From: Symbiodinium natans
Lineage: Eukaryota > Sar > Dinophyceae > Suessiales > Symbiodiniaceae
NCBI GenBank assembly: GCA_905221605.1
Contig: CAJNDS010002490.1
Span: 680,001-737,500 of the forward strand
DNA: 57,500 nt
Direction: 5' to 3'
The notes under the pieces are model-generated. The model ran no database searches, was not told the DNA's origin, and saw only the letters and a list, made by a program, of their open reading frames with translations. Below, one piece after another: positions 53,460 through 57,500 of this stretch; the first letter of the stretch is position 1; each line of letters opens with the position of its first letter. Position numbers and translations under genes: made by a program.

Positions 53460-55191
53460 TCACTTTGCTTGCCTTCTGGGTTGCCGCTCCGGAACTTGCA
53501 ATGAGGATGGGTTTAGGGTTTAGGGTTTAGGGTTTAGGGTTTAGGGTTTAGGGTCTAGGGTTTAGGGTTTAGGGTTTAGGGTTTAGGGTTTAGGGTTTAG
53601 GGTTTAGGGTTTAGGGTTTAGGGTTTAGGGGTTAGGGGTTTAGGGGTTAGGGGTTTAGGGTTTAGGGCTTAGGGTTCAGGGGATATCCAGGGCTCAAGTT
53701 GCCCAAGTACAGGTACATGTTCGCCACGATGGCTTTTTCTTGTGTGGGAGCTTCATTGAAGTTCCTGAACCGCAACCCAGCAGCTTGCCTTTGCCCGTGG
53801 CTCAGTAGTTGCTAGGGGTTCAGGCTGAAAAGAAGTGGGTTTGCAGCAGCGCTATGCATATGCATGTAGCTATTTGCTTAAGTCAAATAAGGCACCACCG
53901 AGGTCGTGCAAGAAAGACAAGAACCAGAGATACAGTTGCTTTCGCCCGGGCTGATGCTGCACAAGAAAGCTTGTCGTGAAACTTGAAGCATCTCAAATGC
54001 TGAAGAAAGTCATAACAACTGAGACAGGACTCGTACCGTGTACACATGCTGATGGCTACTTCCCCCCCCCCCCCCCCCCCCCCCCCCCACCCCCCCCGCA
54101 CCCCCCCCCCCCCCCCCCACCCCCACCACCCACTTCTCGACCCTGATCGCCTAAGCTTGAGACGAAGCAAGTCCAACCCCACCCCCCCTCTCAACCCACC
54201 CCAAATACTTCCGAATATTCAACCTTTTCCGAATAGCAGATGTTGGGGCTTTAGATGTAGGGTTAGGGTTTAGTAATTTAAGGCTTTCGTTGCTGTCAGA
54301 TACTACGCTCTAGAAATCGGAGTAAGATGCATGTAGTACCTTGTGGTATACTCAGAGACATTTTGGCACATGAAAGTACATTCTAGTAGTTTGGGGCTTA
54401 GAGTTTAGGCTTAGGATTTGCGGTGTGTTCGTTAGGGTTTAGGGTGCACTAAACACTAAACCCTAAACCCTAAACCCAAGGGTTCGCGAACTTCAGGCCC
54501 TAAAACACCACGGGCCGAGTCCCACCCGCCCTCCGAAAGGGTTTCCGTCTAAACCCAAGGGTTTAAGGTTTAGGGTTTAAGGTTTAGGGTTTGGGGTTTA
54601 GGGTGTACGGGTACTGGGCCCTCTGGAAACCAGTCCCACATCGCAGTGCACGTAAGGCGTGGGAATCCCGAGACAGGGCCGGGTTTCCTTTACGAGTAGG
54701 GCTTGGGGGGTTTGTGGTTGAGAGTTTGCCTTAAGAACCCAAAGCCTACTTTTTGTATTGTAGGCTACCTAAGAACCCTAATTATAGGGGGTTTTAGAGC
54801 ATGACCTACAAAAAAGTAGGCTTTGGGTTCTCAAGGTAGGGTTGAGTTCAGGGCTGCAAAGACTTTTTCGCCGCGAGCGAGCAAACGGGTCGATGGGGGG
54901 CGTGTCGAGAGGATGGCTTAGGCATGTTGAGCTTCAGCATTTGGGGCTTCGGATGGTTTAGGGTTTGGGGCTTAGGGTTTGGAAATTGGGTTATTGGGTT
55001 TAGGGTTTAGGGTTTTGGGTTTAGGGTTCAGGGTTTAGGGTTTAGGGTTTAGGGTTTAGGGTTTAGGGTTTGGGGCTTAGGGTTTGGAAATTTTGAAGTT
55101 CAGCCCTCGCCCTACAAACCTCCACAGGGGCACCCCGTCAAAACCTCACTGTGCATACTCACTCGCCCGCTGGATGGCGCTCTTGTACAAC
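53460..55191 (-). CDS. Unknown protein, last five exons
   Basis: Exons 55163-55191, 54855-54916, 54620-54687, 53694-53764 and 53460-53494 join in one frame (265 nt; TGA at 53460-53462). Seen: LYKSAIQRA before a textbook GTGAGT donor, STRPPSTRLLARGEKVFA, PCLGIPTPYVHCDVGLVSRG, a strong segment NFNEAPTQEKAIVANMYLYL, and a basic tail PERQPRRQAK. The 167-bp intron 54688-54854 is mostly a MITE. No family recognised; the 5' end lies between 55192 and the stop of the next gene at 55500. The last exon rests on phase only. Confidence 0.5.
53510..53680 (+). repeat. TTTAGGG array
   Basis: About 24 units, grading into GGGGTTTAGGGG variants. Confidence 0.95.
54062..54122 (+). repeat. Poly-C tract
   Basis: Almost pure C of about 60 nt with three single-base breaks. 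Confidence 0.9.
54729..54836. mobile_element. MITE family J filling most of an intron
   Basis: CCTTAAGAACCCAAAGCCTA and TAGGCTTTGGGTTCTCAAGG ends, 108 bp; intron 54688-54854 is 167 bp. Confidence 0.85.
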
Positions 55192-55499
55192 CTGTCCGCG
55201 TTTCAGGGTTAGGGTTTAGGGTTTAGGGTTGAGGGTTGAGGGTTGAGGGTTCAGGCACTGAGGAACCCTGTGTACTTTAAAGGTATATTCCTTTAAGTAA
55301 GGAGAATATAGGGCTCTCGGGGCAGGGCTGGTTTTTGGGGCTTTAGGGCTTATAGGGCTCAGGAATGAGGGTTTGGAGGTTACTTGCAGCTTAGGGTTAT
55401 GGGAGGGCCGGGTGGCGTCGAGGCCGCGGCGTGGCCGGACGGACGGGCGTCTGCGTGCTCACGCGTGCTCACATCTCCGCCTATGCTCTTCAGGCTCGC

Positions 55500-57479
55500 T
55501 TAGTGCTCCTTGTTCTGGATCTTGTTCAGTGGGTGGCCCACCCTCCTCTGGGAACCCCAGTCTGCGTCGCTCGGCTGCGTGCCCGAATTAGAATTAGACC
55601 CAAGAGTAACCTGGGAATCTCAAGGGCGCCCCCCTTTTCTCTAGGGTTTTCTAGGGTTCAGGGTTGAAAAGGCCTCTACTGTTGCCCAGGGATTGAATAA
55701 GGCGTGCCGGTGGGCGTGGATCACCTTGGTCTTGTCCTTGCCGGCTGTCACGATCTGGTATTCGTTCCTGTTCTTGGCTCGCCTCCAGGTCGTTTCCTCC
55801 GGCCCCCTCCGCTGCTTGTTTTGCTTTTTGTCTGCTTCCATATTAAACCCTAAACCCTAAACCCTAAACCCTAAACCCTAAACCCTAAACCCTAAACCCT
55901 TCTCTATCTCTCTCTCCGCTCGTGAGGCAGCCTCTTACCCAAGGGGGCATCCTTCGGGGTCCAAGGCAGAGTCCCAGGAGATGGACGGCACTGGCGCGAC
56001 CATGAACCCTTAGAGGCGCCCTAACCCCACAATGGTACTGCCAAACCACTGCCTGCTGAGGAAACACCCCCCCCCCCCCCCAAAAAAAAAAAAAAAAAGT
56101 CCCCAAATTGCCCTTATAAGGAAGAATTAGTGAGTTCTTTTTGTTTTTTTCTTGGGGGGGGGGGGGGGGGGGGGGGGGCGAGGGGCGGGGGGGGGGGCTC
56201 TTCAGCAAGTAGTAGTAACGTGTCTCTGAACAGCATCCTGGCCTGTGACTGATCAGGTCTAAGACCACCAACGCGCCCATGAGGATCACGAACAGCGTCG
56301 GAATGGGAGCTTTCCTCTCGGGAAAATTAGGGTTTGGGGTTAGGGTTTAGGGTTTAGGGCTCAGGGTTTGGGGTTAGGATTTCGGGTTAGGGCTCGGGCC
56401 TAAGACAAGAACCCTAACTACACCCTGAACCCTAAACCCAAAATGCGTGTGCAAGGTCAGGATTCGAGTGTCTATCTCTTTGAGGTTGAAGCTTGGTCTT
56501 GGGACTGAAGCCCTCGGGGGTTCAGGGTTCCCCTAAACCTTTAAACCTAAACCCTAAACCCTAAAGCCCCAAACCCTAAACCCAATGGTCTAGGTCTAGG
56601 ACTGGAGTAGCCCCTCTAACGTTGCAGGGACGCAACGATCGGGGTGCGGGCTGCAAACCTAAAAACGCCCCAAACCGGTTCGGTAAAGGCGTGTAGGGTA
56701 CAGAGCACTGAGAACCCCCTGAATACGCCCCGAACCCTAAACCCTAAGCGCCCTAGACTCTAGACTGCAACTCACCGACAACGCAGTGACAGCCCACAGA
56801 CTTGAATGCGCTGTACGTACAGCGAATTTCGACAGCAATGCTGCTCCCAACCCTCGACCGCCAAGGTTTAGGGCATTGGGCCTTGCACGCGAGCCCCAAA
56901 CCCTAAACCCTGAATCACCACGCTTTGAAGACAATCCCCCTTCACCCGCCCCAACGGTCCAAACGCAGGTCTTGGTGTCATCGTCCAGGGTCCTTCATTT
57001 AGGGGTTTAGGGTTTGGGGTTCAGGGTTCAGGGTTCTTGTGGCTTCAGGCGACCCTTGGCCGAGACCCGGCTCCCTAGCTTCTTTAAAGGGTTCTGAAGT
57101 AAGGGGTTCGGCCCTTGGGCTTTAAAGGGTACATTGCGAAGGGAAACTACCCTTAGAGTCTCTTGAATGATTGCTACCACGGAGCTGCACAGCCACCTGC
57201 CCCAGTACCTCAACGTTATAAGCCTGAAGCCCTATAGGCCCTTTACCCTCGAAGCCCCAAAAGCACAGAACCCCCCCCCTCCCCTCCCCAAACTTCGACA
57301 TAAGACGTACTCATTACCATCCTGAACCCTAGACCCTAAACTCCCAGGACTTCGTGAAACAACAAAAAGTAGTCAGGTGCAAGCCAGGGTCATGAAGAGG
57401 TATCTCGAGCATTGTGGGTCCTCACCTCGGAACAGGCGTGAGGTAATCCGGGCGTAGCGTTGAAGAGTTTAGAGTTCGT
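55500..57479 (-). CDS. Protein with one predicted membrane segment, last seven exons
   Basis: Exons 57426-57479, 57151-57196, 56776-56843, 56238-56316, 55939-56008, 55725-55834 and 55500-55561 share one frame (489 nt, 163 codons, TAA at 55500-55502). Seen: LSKFAVRTAHSSLWAVTALS, then a hydrophobic run PTLFVILMGALVVLDLI that would span a membrane, SISWDSALDPEGCPLG, a Gln/Glu-rich exon (KQAAEGAGGNDLEASQEQ), and a basic C-terminus VGHPLNKIQNKEH. Several donors are canonical (GTGAGG, GTGAGT, GTAAGA). The donor at 57151 lies at the end of a family-C MITE. Exon 55725-55834 has another open frame starting MEADKKQNKQRRG; the frame given is the one that keeps phase. The 5' end is outside the window. 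Confidence 0.55.
55845..55898 (-). repeat. CCCTAAA array
   Basis: Seven to eight perfect units about 10 bp upstream of the acceptor of exon 55725-55834. Confidence 0.95.
57084..57155. mobile_element. MITE family C, half copy at a splice donor
   Basis: Ends GAAACTACCCTT, the family-C terminal repeat. The exon 57151-57196 ends AAGG|GTAGTTTCC, so the donor lies in the MITE end. Confidence 0.6.
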
Positions 57480-57500
57480 CTAAATGCAAGAAAGTGTCAT

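Overview
The window looks like nuclear DNA of an alga-like protist, most probably a dinoflagellate. Three things support this. (1) Plant/alveolate-type telomere units (TTTAGGG, and CCCTAAA on the other strand) occur everywhere as short arrays in both orientations. (2) Genes are cut into many tiny exons (20-190 nt), and the introns that can be placed end in AG, usually followed by G, but begin with GT, GC or GA, a donor mix typical of dinoflagellates. (3) Every gene that could be followed lies on the minus strand, head to tail. The species cannot be named from the sequence. A chromerid or perkinsid relative is not excluded. Long open frames are nearly all low-complexity or decoys; the genes were rebuilt by reading the unique islands between repeats and requiring reading phase to carry across each intron.

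Layout (all minus strand, so 5' ends are at the higher coordinate): 635-5044 short-chain dehydrogenase/reductase, 3' end outside the window; 5045-6731 spacer with a local duplication and a TTTC microsatellite; 6732-9540 unknown protein; 9541-12196 spacer with an AT-rich repeat island; 12197-16200 candidate exons of one or more unknown genes; 16216-18298 (perhaps from 20571) unknown protein; 20736-25231 lysine/glutamate-rich protein, apparently complete in 13 exons; 25898-28582 basic helical protein; 30072-32986 unknown; 33187-37563 unknown; 38567-51916 metacaspase in at least 11 exons; 53460-55191 unknown; 55500-57479 protein with one membrane segment. The SDR and the metacaspase are recognised by family motifs. 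The others rest on phase continuity and composition and have no family name.

The spaces between exons are made of two things. One is the telomere-type arrays, which often start or end exactly at splice sites (G|GTTTAGGG donors, TTTAG|G acceptors). The other is at least eight families of ~90-160 bp inverted-repeat elements (MITEs), several flanked by TA, one nested in another with a clear TA target duplication. Some introns are almost nothing but one MITE. Arrays also sit inside MITEs, and one insertion has a matching empty site elsewhere in the window. The most interesting hypothesis is that telomere-unit arrays and MITEs are both spreading through this genome and serving as ready-made introns.

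Limits: exon boundaries were placed by eye, and short GC-rich islands are often open on both strands, so single unlinked exons are only candidates. No tRNA, rRNA, CRISPR, plasmid or viral genes were seen.
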